Shown here: in pieces, positions 46,325 to 58,573 of the stretch | Layout of the letters: each line of letters begins with the position of its first letter | How positions within the stretch are numbered: the stretch's first letter is position 1 | NCBI GenBank assembly: GCA_021234155.1 | Contig: JAJEKV010000034.1 | Span: 2,110,001 to 2,174,000 of the forward strand | Source of the DNA: Isoetes taiwanensis | Taxonomy: Eukaryota > Streptophyta > Lycopodiopsida > Isoetales > Isoetaceae | Direction: 5' to 3' | DNA: 64,000 bases | Position numbers and translations under genes: made by a program | The notes under the pieces: generated by a model | What the model was told of the DNA's origin: nothing | Databases searched by the model: none | What the model saw: the letters and a program-made list of their open reading frames with translations, nothing else

Positions 46325-47230
46325 ATTTTTTTTTTTAAGTCACACCACTAGGCAGCGTCCAATTGGACATGTGACAATAGTACAGTGGGGACCGAAGTCC
46401 TGGACCGAAGTCCAAGTAAGAACATGGGCCGAAGCCCTTAAAAGAAAGCACAATCACCATGGCCCGGATTAAAAACCACATGGGAAAAAACCGTTGCCAG
46501 GATGATTATGGCTCCTCACAGATCCAAAAATCCATGCTATTGCAAAAAGCAACAAGCATGCCTCCAAAAAACAAACCTACACCAAACACACCTGAACCGT
46601 ACCCTCTTCTCAGATTGTGAAAACTGGAATAACCTACCGGCAGAAGTAGCAAAGATCTGAGAAAACCGGTCTGGCAAACTGAGAATTAGGTACCGTGAAT
46701 CCGATGCTGCTTAAACCCCTACTGGCAATCGATCCGACGCAGTAATCCGGTGCAGCCATCCGGTGATGAGCTCAGACAACGCTTAGTAAAGCTGCTTAGA
46801 GGAGGTACCTCCATCGCTCCCCTGCTCCATCGTGTGCTCCAGCGCTCACAAGCATGCTCGCAGGCACTCCTCGCTCAGGCATGCACTGGTGCTCAGGCAG
46901 GCGCCGAGGTCCGCCTCCAGACGCCATCCATCACTGCCAGGGCCTAGGCGCCATCCATCACTGCCAGGAGAGGCTCAGGCAGGCGCCCAGGCACCCTCAG
47001 GCGCTGAAGCAATCCGTTGATGCTGCCACAACCCCAAAGCAATCCGTTCAGGCTGCCAAGAAAACCCCCAATCCGGTCATGCTGCAACCCCGCCCCACTA
47101 AAATGCTTATAACTCGCGAAATATGGCTCTGATTTATCTGAAATTTGTTGCAGAAGATAGAGGGCGCAAATACCTTCAATTTGATATGCGGCACGGCCTG
47201 AGTGAAGATCGGGTTGTGGAGTTATGCTCA
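46325..47230 (-). mobile_element. Possible retroposon 3' part (minus)
   Basis: A run of T (46,325-46,336) on the plus strand can be read as the poly(A) tail of a minus-strand element. It is followed by a repetitive-looking leader with two GACCGAAGTCC units (near 46,391-46,412). Near 46,920-46,970 a 25-bp unit (CGCCATCCATCACTGCCAGG) is present twice. No protein domain is seen. Confidence 0.35.
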
Positions 47231-47620
47231 ATCAAAGTTTCAAGGCTGGGCCATGGGCGCTGGGCGCCGAGCGCCCAAGGATAAGAGATAGAGGTGAAAC
47301 AGAAGAGGAAATATATTATCCAATTATGCTCAATGCATTTGCATGCCAACATTAAATTCATATTCTAGAATCAAAACAAAGTACCTGTATACTTGATGGT
47401 CAAATAACTCATTCAATGAACTTGAACTTCGAACTGATAATGATATTCTCATACCATTTGTTGGCAAGGATCTCTATGTGTCCAATCTTTTTTGAAACTA
47501 AATATTCCATGTTCAATGACCCTTGCTATGCATTTAAGAGAAGTCAAATCAATGATCTGCAAGAAATGCAAATGGAGCTAGTGTAAACTTATATATACAG
47601 GATCTCAAATGTGTTGAAAG

Positions 47621-47760
47621 AAGAAAAGATAAGATAAGTTTTTTTTATCGTCCACAAGAACCCAATCGGATTATGGGACCAGAACAAAGAAAGAGGGCAT
47701 GAGCCCCCAACAAAACAAAAGGCCTAAGCCTAAACAAAACACGACATGGGGACTAAGCCC
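47621..47760 (-). mobile_element. 3' end of the TTATC-tailed non-LTR family (minus copy)
   Basis: AAGATAAGATAAG and a T-run (47,630-47,647) are followed by ATCGTCCACAAGAACCCAAT and a GGGACC block. The reverse complement matches the terminal block of the plus copies at 45,945-46,027 and 50,529-50,656. How far it extends to the right (perhaps to about 48,450) is not clear. Confidence 0.65.
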
Positions 47761-49700
47761 CGTAACAAAATACCAAAGAAATAGCAAAAAGAAGTAATAA
47801 GGCAAATGGGCAAAATTGATCTCTAATTTCAAGAAACTGCTTTAGAAGGTCCCCACCGGGTGTACTGGAATTTTTACACCGAACCCGTCTGGTCATGGCA
47901 TAGAACTTTGCAAGCGAGTCTGCCACTTGCTAAGCTGGCGTAACCTTATCCCAATTCAAGTCTAATATGGTTGGCTGGTTTTTGGCATAAACAAGGGAAC
48001 TGTGAGGCCTAGATAATCTGGAACTAAGTAAACCAAATCAAAGAAGATGAAAGAGAGAGGACCTATTATGAGTTGGCCGGATAAACTAGAGCTGTGGCAA
48101 ATTGCGTTGTTGGGCCATGGGCAAACTGGTGGCTGCCAAATCGTGGCTGATGACCTCCATGTGCTGCGGCACATGTGCTGGTGCAGTTCTGATGCCGTTG
48201 CCTTGAGTTTGAATGCAAAGGGCTGGCTGCCAATACCTGTATGCTAAGGGCTGGCTGCCGATCCCAGGAACCTGATCAAATTACAGCAAAAACCATAAGC
48301 CGGATCTGCCCTAGCTGAGCTGTTTGTGCTGTTGCAAATGCTGCAGGTGCTTGTGGTTTGTTGCTGCGGCTTGGCCACGATCACATGAACAGGCTTCGGC
48401 TTGGCGCCTAATTAAGCGGTGGTGCCTAAGAGAAAGGGGTGGTGCCTAAGAGAAAGAAGTGAGTACAGAACATATTTAAAATGGATGTATCATGACGGAT
48501 TTCATCATCTATTATTTGGACTTTGGCTCTATGAAATCCGATTTCAACTGTACCAACCCAAATCAAACATATTGTGTTCTAAGTGAACTCTAAATAAGAG
48601 CACCTAGAGAAATGCAAACTTAAAGCATTTCTCGCTTATACATTGCATGCACTGTCTATGTCCATAATTTGCTAAATAGAACAACAGCAAGAATGATATA
48701 AGCTTTATACCTTGCCTATGCAAAAGAAACAGGCTTGACGGGAAATGTCATGCATGATGTAGCTAGAGATGGATCTAGAATCTTGAATAAAAACATATCC
48801 AAGACTTTCTAAAGCAAATCTGCATGGACAAAAAATAATCAAATATAAAACGTAAGGGATTAAGCCCTAAAGCCAACGAAGAGACGAAACCGATCTAAAT
48901 ACGAAGAGAATGCCTCCGGAGCTTGCAAATATTCAATCCCAGATCGAAATGGATAAGTTGAGACAGGAATGGAAGATATTGAAGGAATGTATTCTATAAT
49001 AAAGTAAATCAACATTCAATATGGATATTAATATATTATAGTCTATAGTAATATAGATAATAACTTTTGCATAGATCTACTTTGCTGCTATGGCTTCATC
49101 CACTGCCCGTTGTACTACTGCTTACCAACTGTTTCTTCCATAGTATATGCATATATGCACTGAAAGAGAATGCCAAATCGCGGCACCTTCTAAGAAAACT
49201 ACGGCTTCTTCTAAGAAATAAAGACAAAGAATGAGGTAGCTCAGAGGAAAGGGCAAATCATCTTAGTCTGGCTGGATCTTCTTGTCAAACATCTGTTTTG
49301 GCCAAGAATGTTTAAACTATTAAAATGATTTGTAAGGACAACCATTCTTAACTCGGTTGACCCTGCTAGGAGATTCGAGGGAGAACCTACCGAACCTGCT
49401 TGCATGATGAAAGGGAAAAATTGCTCTCACCTGGTAGCTTTTCATTTGAAAACATCCTCTCTCCCACAAAAACACGGGCTCGGCATCCCGCAAGGGGAGG
49501 AGGGGAACGCCGCATGCGGCATAACATGCGGGGTTCCCTGCACGGTACCCAACACGTTCGCATTTTAATAAAGAAGATAAAAACATCAAATCAATTGTCT
49601 TTTATGACAAATGTTTCTTCAAATCAACATTATAAAAGGGAAATTTTACCATTATGACAAATGCTTATATAGCATGCTAGCCTTATAACATATATATATT
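47761..49700. other. No gene recognised
   Basis: Mixed repetitive-looking and AT-rich sequence. 48,240-48,430 has several GGCTGGCTGCC / GGTGCCTAAGAGAAAG short repeats. No open frame of a known family. Confidence 0.4.
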
Positions 49701-50489
49701 CAGAATAAACTACCATAGCATTTTATGATATTCTAGGAAAAATTGTATGGAGTTTCCTACATCACCAATTCTCCTACTCTAGGGATTTCCCAGTCAGATA
49801 TGCATTATGGATTGGGCTGGATGAGGTACCTGTGCCCTTATGGGATTGATGCTGCCTCCCTGAAGATCCGATCACAGAAGGAATTCGTATGGTTGCTTTG
49901 CTCTCACCATGGTTTTGAATTGCTTTTGTAACTTTTGCTCCTTGTCTCTGCATTTTTTTGGCTCAGTTGGCCTGTTATCTGCTTTTGCTCCCTGTTTCCA
50001 GTTGCATTGTCTTATCTACAAGTCTGATCCTCGTTTCCATTTGCCATTGTCGGATCTCCATTTCCAATTTCCTTTGTCACTTACTGTCTCGCAGGAACAA
50101 GCCACGAACTAGTTTTGATATTTTTGCCCGCCCATGCTTTGTTGCCCTGTGAAAATCCACATCGCTGTCCTAGCAGCGCTGCTCTGATCCTTTTGCTGCT
50201 CCTGCATATGTCATGAATCGGCTAGACCTTCGTCCGAAAAAGTCACAGCGGGATCTGCATTACTTTTTTCGCACGGGGGATACCGGGACCAGGTTACCCC
50301 AACATTTTTAGTATCAAGAGGTTTCAGAACCTAATATCCCTTAACTCGGCGGCGGCGGGCGAGGCTTCAAAGAAAATGGGCAGTCTATTGGGGAGGTGGC
50401 GCACTTATTCTTGATCATGGCCTCAGAACCCCTGGTTAGGTTACGTCTAATCGCACTAGGGGATATGTCTAGTCACTTCTGCTCGACTC

Positions 50490-50656
50490 GAGTTTTGCTC
50501 TGTTCTTAAGTACTTTGACATTGTTTGATTCGGGCTTATGCCCCTCCTTCTGTATTGGGTCCCATAACCCAATTGGGTTTCCGCGGACGATAAAATCTTT
50601 ATCTTATCTTATCTTATCTTATCTTATCTTATCTTATCTTATCTTATCTTATCTTA
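50490..50656 (+). mobile_element. 3' end of the TTATC-tailed non-LTR family (plus copy)
   Basis: TTGGGTCCCATAACCCAATT and GGGTTTCCGCGGACGATAAA lead into about eleven perfect ATCTT units (50,600-50,656). The element body upstream (perhaps from about 49,750) has no recognisable frame. Confidence 0.7.
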
Positions 50657-52110
50657 AAATTCATATTTTTTTAAACATTATAAGGTGTTTTTGGAAAAGA
50701 CAATTCTATGGTTTGGTTTGTTCTTTCGTTTTTAATGAGATTAAGTCTTGGGTCTTGCGTCTTGCTTTCCTAGATCTTAAAGCATAGCTTAGATGCTTCA
50801 CGGTGCTTTCTTGGGTGCTCGGTCCTAGGTCCTACTCCGTCGATTCTTTGTTTTCCAGGTTCTTCTGAGGTCGGTTTAGGATGTTTCGGTTGGGCTCTGC
50901 TTCTTGGAGCTTGTTAAGTTGTGTACATAGAGGCTTAAAAGGTTTTCATTGGATTTTTTTCTTTTTCTTTTTCCATGTTGGTGGTTGTCTTAAATCTTGA
51001 GTTGCTATTTGTCTGCTGGTGCTATTGTCTTACTTCCTTGGATGGTTTGGTGTTTGGCCTAGTCTCTTTGTCGTAGTTATGGTTTTCCTTTGATGGCATA
51101 TCTAAATCTTTTTTCACGTTGTTTAACCTAACGTTTGTTCAAAAGATTAGCATCATCTAGATTGGTCTAGGTTTTTCCTTATTTTCTATGATTGTATAAC
51201 GTCATTGGATAAAAGGTTTCTTTGGTTCAATATAATATCTGGATTTTTTGGGGGGATGCTATTTTGGTTCTGTTAGTAAGTCTCTTCATCTTGACGTATT
51301 TCCTTACTTCTCCAATCATCCCTTATACTCCAAGACTAGCTTTATTTTGCTGGATTGGGCTCGTAAAGGTCTCGTTATTTTTTAAAAAACAAGGTGGTGA
51401 AAGTTACTTCAGGGGGTTTATATGGTTTCGTGGCTTTTCTAACATGGGCCATTACTGCATTACCCTAGAAGTCAACGAATGGCAGGCTTATGGTTCAAGG
51501 GTGGGGGCGATCGAGTCGACATTGATTTGGATGGGTTCAAACTTGGCAACTACACAGTTCAACAAGGGACTGACGTTTTTGGTTTTCTTTAGGCTAGGGC
51601 ATGTGACTTCTGGGGTTCACACGATATGGTTTTGGTCCATCACATCACTTCGGTGTTTTTTACCATGTCCATTGAGAATTGCAGGCTATGGTCCAGTTAG
51701 GTAGCGGGCAGCACGAGTCAACATCGCTTGGAACTGTTTCTAATTTCGCGACTATGTGTTTCGACAAGTGAGTGACTTCTTTTTAGGTTGATTTTTCTTT
51801 AAGCCAGGTAAATTTATGCACTTCGTTGCTTCATTGCATTTTCTTGCTCATTTTCCATCATGTCCTGTATTGATAAATACAAGTCATTTGCCTCTGTTGA
51901 ACTATTTGTGCTTGACCTAGATGGTAATACTTTAGCACATGTTGTCAGCTGAGTGAGATATTTCTAATGGATTGTATGCAGATGTAGCCTTTGTGCTCTA
52001 TCTTCAGTGATATGTTTCTTGCATTTTCATTGACCATGAGCATTTCCTTAAATGCACTATTGTGACTTGGTATTTTATGTCAGTTCATTTCATGTAGCTT
52101 TTTAGTTATT
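50657..52110. other. No gene recognised
   Basis: T-rich sequence. The 160-codon plus frame at 51,222-51,704 starts at a non-ATG codon and matches no family I know. Confidence 0.4.
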
Positions 52111-52129
52111 ATTGTCTAAGCATCCATGC

Positions 52130-52940
52130 ATCATAGCAATAGCCACAAGGCAGAGTTGTATGCCTGGGGCCACCAGTCACACCTGTTCAGAGCCTTGGTC
52201 GAGCCGGTTCTCTTGTACGGGGGCAAAGGTGTGGGGTCCAGTGATATCCCTCACCACCTGGAATGACCTGGAGCAGGTACAAACGGCCTTCTTAGCACGG
52301 GCACTTGGGGTGAGATCCACAGTTCCATATCAGATCCTGCTCCAGGAGACGGGTTTTCTACCCCTTCAAAAAGCTGCACTGGACTGGAATGCCATATCAT
52401 TTACTTTTAAAAGGTAGTTTGTATGGGTGATGCCCGATTGCCCAACCTTGCATTGGCAATAGCAATGGATCCACAGCGCCTCAAAGCCTCCTGGAAGGAC
52501 AAGCAAACTCAGTGATTCTCATGTTGGAATGTGCAGGCACACAGATGCGGGCAGGTACGGACAAAGAAGGAGCACAATGCATTGCGGCAGTATATATGTG
52601 CAAGCTTCTTTGCCAAGCTCTGGGATGCAGATGCCTTGCTGCATGTTAAAATGGCACACTACAGGCCGCAAGTCAACCCCATGCTCACAAGAGGCCCACA
52701 GCACTACTTGCGCACTCATTTGCCCATGAAGAGTGCAGACTGAGAGTTTCCATTCACATGGGTGCACACCGCCTCCGCATTGAGACAGGGCGATGGACTC
52801 GGGATCCACGCGAGAACAGGATCTGTCAGTGTTGCCAGCAGGGCATCATTGGGGATGAATGTCACGCCCTTCAGGCCTGCCTAGCGTTCGATCATATCCG
52901 GGCATGGTATGTTCAGTTAATTGTGCCTCACCAGCCCCTT
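52130..52940 (+). pseudogene. LINE pol 3' fragment (post-RT region)
   Basis: Plus-strand pieces read AELYAWGHQSHLFRALVEP, LLYG, then after one shift KVWGPVISLTTWNDLEQVQ, LARALGVRSTVPYQILLQET and GFLPLQKAALD. Further on come HRLRIETGRWTRDPRENRIC and CQCCQ...CHALQACLAFDHIR (52,765-52,905). This is the region after the RT core in a LINE group common in streptophyte algae and non-flowering plants, including its C-terminal Cys/His cluster. The RT core itself is absent. Several shifts make it dead. Confidence 0.75.
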
Positions 52941-53303
52941 ATTTGTCATATACGATTGTACAATATACTGGCATCCTTATTACTGCTAAGGTTTTTCTTT
53001 CGAAAACCCTTCGGGTTCCACACATAAAGAAGTAGAGAGAATTAGTTAATATGGCTAGGAGGTTGTTGAAGGTGCTACAATTACTATATCCATGTATGAG
53101 GGCCAAATAATGTGGTAGAAGATGGATAGGGGATAGAGCAAAATCTTTGGAACCTTTGTTGAACTGAACAGAGTAGGAGATGAACGATGGAAAAGCAAGC
53201 TGTATCGCCAAATCGCCCTCTTCGATTTTACGGAACAGTAATAACCATTTGCTTAAAATTACTGTGTTTTTTCGTCAATTTATAAGGCATAAAAGTCTCT
53301 CCA

Positions 53304-53640
53304 CTATTTGTGGAGTGGCGATGCTAATCCTCTGCTAATCCCTTGTTTCTTGCTGTGCTCCAGAACTCCGACGGTAACAATGCAAATCTCGGGATTTTTA
53401 GAAACAGAGCAATCAATAGAGGCTAAGGACAATGCAGAACCACGCTGCAGGTCAAGCATTTCGCCTCGTAGCTTGTCGCACAGGCCATGTCCACATTTCC
53501 GATCCCCACAACTGTCACTTTTGCAGCTCTCGATGGTTTGGTGCTCAGGCACATGCAAAAAAGAGGGCTTTGCTACCTTTTCTGCAATCGCAGATGGATC
53601 CTCCATAGCCGGAAACCTCTCCATGACCCTGCATCTTAGT
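53304..53640 (-). pseudogene. L-lactate dehydrogenase fragment (broken)
   Basis: On the minus strand one frame reads PSRAAKVTVVGIGNVDMACA, the NAD-binding GxGxVxMA loop of L-lactate dehydrogenase. The adjacent frame reads DKLRGEMLDLQRGSALSL, then SVSKNPEICIVTVGVLE, the next conserved LDH blocks. About 28 residues that normally separate MA and DKL are missing, and a one-base shift lies just upstream. The start (MEDPSAIAEKVAKPSFLHVP) also fits a plant LDH N-terminus. LDH reduces pyruvate to lactate with NADH in the cytosol. Only the N-terminal third is present, so this is a gene fragment or dead copy. Confidence 0.82.
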
Positions 53641-53915
53641 TCCTGTGATCTGGACTGGGTTTTTCGAGCCAAATAGATTGAGGTAGAGAATGGATTGATC
53701 AGTAGGTTCTGGCGAAGATGGTAGTATGCTGGAGTTGCTCCAGTATGTCGGACTTCTCCCACAATTTCTCTGGTAACCAGACTTCTGCCATTGCTCTGCT
53801 ATCTCCCCGTCTGCCATCGCTCATCCATACCTCGTCCGCCATAGCCGCTCATTTAGAATTTTTTAGATGCCACGTGGCAAATTAATAGTGGCAAATTAAT
53901 ACTGGACGTAATTTT

Positions 53916-53988
53916 AACAAACGGTTATTACGTACTGTAATTGGTATTTCGACTGTAAAGGGCACGACGGGGCCGCTGGAGCCCTTTA
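53916..53988. repeat. Left arm of an inverted repeat split by the copia insertion
   Basis: AACAAACGGTTATTACGTAC (53,916-53,935) and CTGTAAAGGGC (53,953-53,963) are mirrored by GCCCTTTACAG and GTACGTAAATACCATCGATTTGTT's reverse complement on the other side of the copia element (53,981-53,988 joined to 58,851-58,910). Before insertion this was an imperfect hairpin with arms of about 50-60 bp, like a small fold-back element or MITE. Confidence 0.6.
53984..53988. repeat. Copia target-site duplication, left
   Basis: CTTTA directly before the left LTR; the same five bases follow the right LTR at 58,846-58,850. Confidence 0.9.
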
Positions 53989-54246
53989 TGTTGATGGAAA
54001 CAAAGTAACGAGAAGAAAGAGGAGACAAGATGCGAGACACAGAATGGCGCACAAGCTTTCTTCGAATAGAACTGATGTTGAATGCATGGATACAACTGCT
54101 ATATATAGCAAAAAGGCTACTCTAAATATGATGACAACTCCTAAATATGATGACTTCGTTGTGATCTTAATATCCAACGTTCTAATCTTAACTTCCTAAT
54201 GAGTTCAGTCTGACACTGACACTATTTGTCTTTTTGACATGCAACA
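53989..54246 (-). repeat. Copia 3' LTR (left)
   Basis: 258 bp, TGTTG...CAACA on the plus strand. It contains TGCTATATATAGCA (54,097-54,110), a palindromic TATA-box candidate, and two direct TAAATATGATGAC motifs. Confidence 0.95.
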
Positions 54247-54277
54247 CCCCCACTCAGGGACAGACTGAATCTCAATG

Positions 54278-56960
54278 CTATCCTCTAGGTGGATTGCTGC
54301 CTGGTGATTCTGGTCCCTCACTTGAAAGGTGGGTGCTGCTGCTCCCCCCACTCGAAGACTGCATGCCGAGCTGTAGGAGATTCTGAGAATGTTTGTAACG
54401 AGCAAGTGCCTTGGTAAGAATGTCGGCAGCCATGTCTTCGGTTGGACAATGAAGCAGATGTATAAGGCCATCAGAGACAAGATCACGAATGTAATGGTAT
54501 TTGAGGTCAATGTGTTTGACTCTCCGGTGAAGAACTGGATTTTTGGCAATAGCTGCTGCCCCTTGGTTATCAACATAGATCAAGGTAGAAGGTGGAGCAG
54601 GAATATGGAGATCGGTACAAAGGCGTTGCAGCCAAATGGCTTCTCGAGCAGCATGATGAAGGGCAACGTATTCGGCTTCAGTGCTGGAGAGACTCACACA
54701 GGTTTGTTTAGAACTGTTCCAACTGATGGGACCGCCGGCAAGAAGAAAAACATACCCAGAGATGGACTTCCTGTCATGGTGATCCCCTGCCCAATCTGCA
54801 TCGGAGTAACCATGTAAGGGAAGAGATGTGGATGATGTGGAATAATGAAGACCAACAGAGAGTGTGCCAGCAATGTATCGAAGGACCCGTTTGAGGGCTG
54901 CACAGTGAGAATTCTTGGGGGAAATGGCAAATTGACTGAGTTTGCAGAGAGAAAAGGCAAGGTCAGGGCGAGTGGATATGGCAGCGAAGTTGAGCATGCC
55001 AAGAATTTGGCGGTAATGATCATGAATGAATTGAAGAGAGGGTGTGACGTCTGGATCATGAGGAAGAAGTTGAAGATTAGGTTCAAGAGGAGTCAAGACT
55101 GGATTGCAAGATTGCATATGAAAACGTTGAATCAGATCAGAAAGATACTTGGTTTGTTTGAGCTGAAGAGTGCCATCAGACATGGAGTAGGCGATCTCCA
55201 GACCGAGAAAGTAGCTGATGGAGCCAAGGTCTTTCATCTTGAACTGAGAGTGAAGTTCATGCTTGAGCTGATGGAGGTCACTTTCAGATGCTGCAACAAT
55301 GAGGAGGTCATCAACATAGCATAAAATAATAAGCAAGGTGGGTTCAAGGCGAATATAAACACTGGGATCTGCTTGGCTGCGCAGAAACTGGAGCTGGAGT
55401 AAAGTTTGATCAAGTCGGGTATACCATGAGCGTGAAGCTTGGCGGAGTCCATATAGAGCCTTGTGAAGGCGACAGACCTGCGTAGAATCAGAAGATTGAA
55501 ACCCAAGTGGCTGCTCAAGATAGACTTCTTCATGAAGATCCCCATTCAGGAAGGCATTTTGGACGTCCATCTGATGAATGTAAAGTCGATGAGATGCAGC
55601 GTGAGCAAGAATAGTTCGAATTGACACCATTTTGGCCACTGGAGCATAGGTTTCATCAAAGTCTACCCCTTCAATTTGATTGAAGCCTCTGGCGACCAGT
55701 CGAGCTTTGAACCGTGCGATGCTACCATCTGAATTATGCTTGATTTTGTAAACCCACTTGCATGTGACAACAGGACGATGGGATGGACGGGGAACCAAGG
55801 ACCAGGTGTTGGCAGCATGGATGGAATCAATTTCCTCTTGCATGGCTTGCTGCCACTCGAGTTGGTGAGGACCTTTGAGTGCTTGAGAATATGTGTGAGG
55901 CTCAACGGGGAGAGTTTCAGAGATGAATGTATAATCAGAGGCCCAAAAGGGGGGTCGTCTGAGACGGATGGGACGTGATTGGGCAAGTGAGGACTCTGCA
56001 GGTACAATGGGATAATGGGGAGAATTCGGTGGTGACGATATAGAAACAGGGGCAGAGTGAGAGGTGACAACAGGGGAAGTGGGAGCATCGGGAATGAGAG
56101 ATGGAGATGGAGCATCAGAATTTGAAGGCAAAGAAGGAGAGGGTGTAAGAGGATAATCAATGAGGACAAAGTCGGATGGTAGGGGAGTGTGATGACAGGG
56201 AGTATCTTCTTGAAATCGGGCATGGCAGCTGACGATGAGCTTATAGGTTTGGAGATTAAGGAAGCGGTAAGCCTTGCTGGAGGTGGAATAACCAAGAAAC
56301 ATACAGCGGACAGAATGAGGGGTAACCTTGGCAGAGACTGTGGGAAGTAAGACAAAGGCTTGGCAACCGAAAGTACGAAGATGCTTGAGAGAAACAGGGC
56401 GAGAGCTCCACAATTCTTCAGGAATTTGGTGGTCTAGACTGCGATGAGGAGTACGGTTGAGAAGATAAATAGCAGTGAAAACAGTCTCCCCCCAAAATCG
56501 AATTGGAACATTCATGGCCATGAGAAGAGTGCGGACCATTTCAATAACGGTACGGTTGGCACGTTCAATGCGTCCATTCTGCTCTGGCGTATAAGGAACA
56601 GATAATTCATGCTGAATACCATGGTCGCTGCAGTATGCCGTGAAAGAATTGGAGTTAAACTCGCCCCCTCCATCTGTTCTGAGTGTGATTAACTTGTGCC
56701 CACTGGCACGCTCAGCAAATTTATGAAACAGGATGAAATGAGAGAAGGTGTCACTCTTGCGAGAAAGGAGATATGGAAATAGCTTGCGGGTATGATCATC
56801 AAGGAACAATAAAGGATATTTGCATCCAGTGAGAGTGGGCTCTGAGAAAGGGCCACAAATATCGCTGTGGATCAACGCTAGAGGTTGAGTGGCACGAAAA
56901 TTGGAAGGGGTAAAGGATGTACGAGTAATTTTGCACTGCAGGCAGGCTGAGCATGAATAT
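54278..56960 (-). CDS. Copia pol: integrase, reverse transcriptase, RNase H
   Basis: The open frame covers 54,278-56,875 and extends upstream to about 57,080 without a stop, taking in the zinc site of the integrase (WHSRLGHP ... CSACLQCK). Next come integrase core motifs HSDICGP, LRTDGGGEF and NGRIERANR (the D, D and E). After a Pro/Ser linker come RT blocks KWVYKIKHNSDGSIARFKAR, QMDVQNAFLNGDLHEEVYLE and YVDDLLIVAAS (catalytic Asp pair). RNase H follows with SDADWAGDHHDRKSISGYVF and SLSSTEAEYVAL. All catalytic residues I can check are kept. It would copy and integrate the element if expressed with a working gag, which this copy lacks. Confidence 0.95.
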
Positions 56961-57079
56961 TTGGGAGGAGAGATAGATGGAAGAAGGCCTTTTGAGACCA
57001 GGAGTTGAAAACGATATGCAGTTGGATGGCCAAGGCGAGAGTGCCAAATGGAGGAGGAAGAGAGAGGGGGATTGTCAAC

Positions 57080-57113
57080 AAGACAGGCAGTTTCAGAAGA
57101 CAGGCAGTTTCAG
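57080..57113. repeat. 17-bp tandem duplication at the protease/integrase join
   Basis: AAGACAGGCAGTTTCAG is present twice in a row (57,080-57,096 and 57,097-57,113). The extra unit shifts the frame by 17 bases just before the integrase zinc site. Confidence 0.92.
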
Positions 57114-58460
57114 GAGGCATGGTGACATCGAGCTGATACAGATTTCCCAAACGAGAGCCAGTGAGAACAATTTGTGACTTTGAATCCAGAACTTGGCGAT
57201 TTTGCTGATGCTGATCAGTTGCTTTTGGAGGCCAGGAACATGAAGGACATCACGAAGTACTTTGGTGCAGCCAGAAGGAAGACGAATGAGGACAGTTCCA
57301 ATAGCGATGCCGGATTGAGAGCTGTTGTCGCCCATACAAACTAGACGAGGGGGAAAGATTGGCGTGTAAGTCAAGAATAGATGACGAAAAGGAGTCATGT
57401 GAGAGGTGGCCCCGGAATCAAGGTACCAGGCAAGATCAGGAGAAGAAAAAGTGGGAGAAGAATAAGCCATGAAGAGAAACTCAATGGGAGCAGAGGGAGT
57501 AGGAAGGAGTGGAGGTAATTCTTGTACAAAATTCCCATGCTCAATAGGTGTAGAGGCGGAACTTGGACCATGTGGAGTATGGGCAGGAGTGGAGAGGCTA
57601 GGATTGGAAGTATTGGGAGTATGAGCAGAGGCAGAATTGTGGGAATTTGAAGCAGGAGTAGGAGTAGTGCATTCTTTAGCAAAGTGTCCAGTCTTGTTGC
57701 AACGATGACATGTGATACGGCTGCGATCCAATCTTGGACGTCGAGAGGAAGGCTTTGCATTGGCAAGCATGACGAGTAATCGAAGGTGGCTTGACAAAGA
57801 CGGCGACGGATTGCTTCTCCTTTGACCCGCTCAAGAGCCCCTTCAAATGTGTAATCTCCAAGGCGCCCTTCCAGATTGATAATGAGACCCTCGTAGCTCT
57901 TAGGAAGACTATTTAGGAGTAGGCAGACTTTCTCGTCATTGGTGATGGCTACTCCAGTGGCATCGAGGTCATCAATCATAGTCTTGAGATGACAGATATG
58001 ATCTATCACATCTCCTCGGCCAGATAGATGAAGATTATAGAGAGCTTTGGCTTGTGAGGCAAGGCGATTTCAGTGATCTTGGATGCATAGTGGTTGTCAA
58101 GAATGGAGATCATGGCATGAGCAGTTGAAGCTCCCTTTACTAAACGGGCTGGAACATCTTGAAGACTAATACAGATGAGTAATCTTGCTTTGCGATCCTT
58201 CTCTTGCATTTCAGGATTGAGTGTGTCAGCATGATGGATGACAGGAGGGGGATCTGGAAGGTCGTCATCGAGAACCACTTCAATGTTGCTTTCAACATGG
58301 GATTCAAGAGTGGGAACTGGAGACATGCAGGCCTCCCACAGACCTTTGTCTTCCGTAATCATTTGAGTCGCCAACGCCACATTTGGTAGTCTTTCCCTTC
58401 GGGCGAGGGAGAAGACTTAAATTCAAAGGCGAAGAGATGGACGAGGAAGTATCCATGGTA
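57093..58460 (-). pseudogene. Copia gag-protease region (frameshifted)
   Basis: From the 5' side: an ATG near 58,452, the gag start (GKDYQMWRWRLK), a UBN2-type middle (ALYNLHLSGRGDVIDHICHL; LEGRLGDYTFEGALERVKGE), a CCHC knuckle (CHRCNKTGHFAKEC) and a protease with YLDSGATSH. These lie in changing frames with breaks near 58,425, 58,365, 58,068, 57,790 and 57,185, so no gag product of full length can be made from this copy as read. Gag forms the particle; protease cleaves the polyprotein. Confidence 0.85.
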
Positions 58461-58573
58461 ATTGCAGAGATAATGAGAAAGAGAGACCGACGAATTAGAG
58501 AGAGGCCAGCGAGGAGAGAAACAGTAGAGAGACGAAGAGATCAACCAGAGCGGCTTAGGCGATCAGGCGTTTC

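Noticed and set aside
51222-51704. 160-codon plus frame
   Set aside because: Non-ATG start, no domain, T-rich hydrophobic composition; no support for a gene.
54389-55324. Plus-strand open frames of 142 and 159 codons
   Set aside because: Antisense shadows of the copia pol gene.
55663-56355. 230-codon minus frame within copia
   Set aside because: Frame shadow of the Pro/Ser-rich integrase-RT linker; the 865-codon frame holds the domains.
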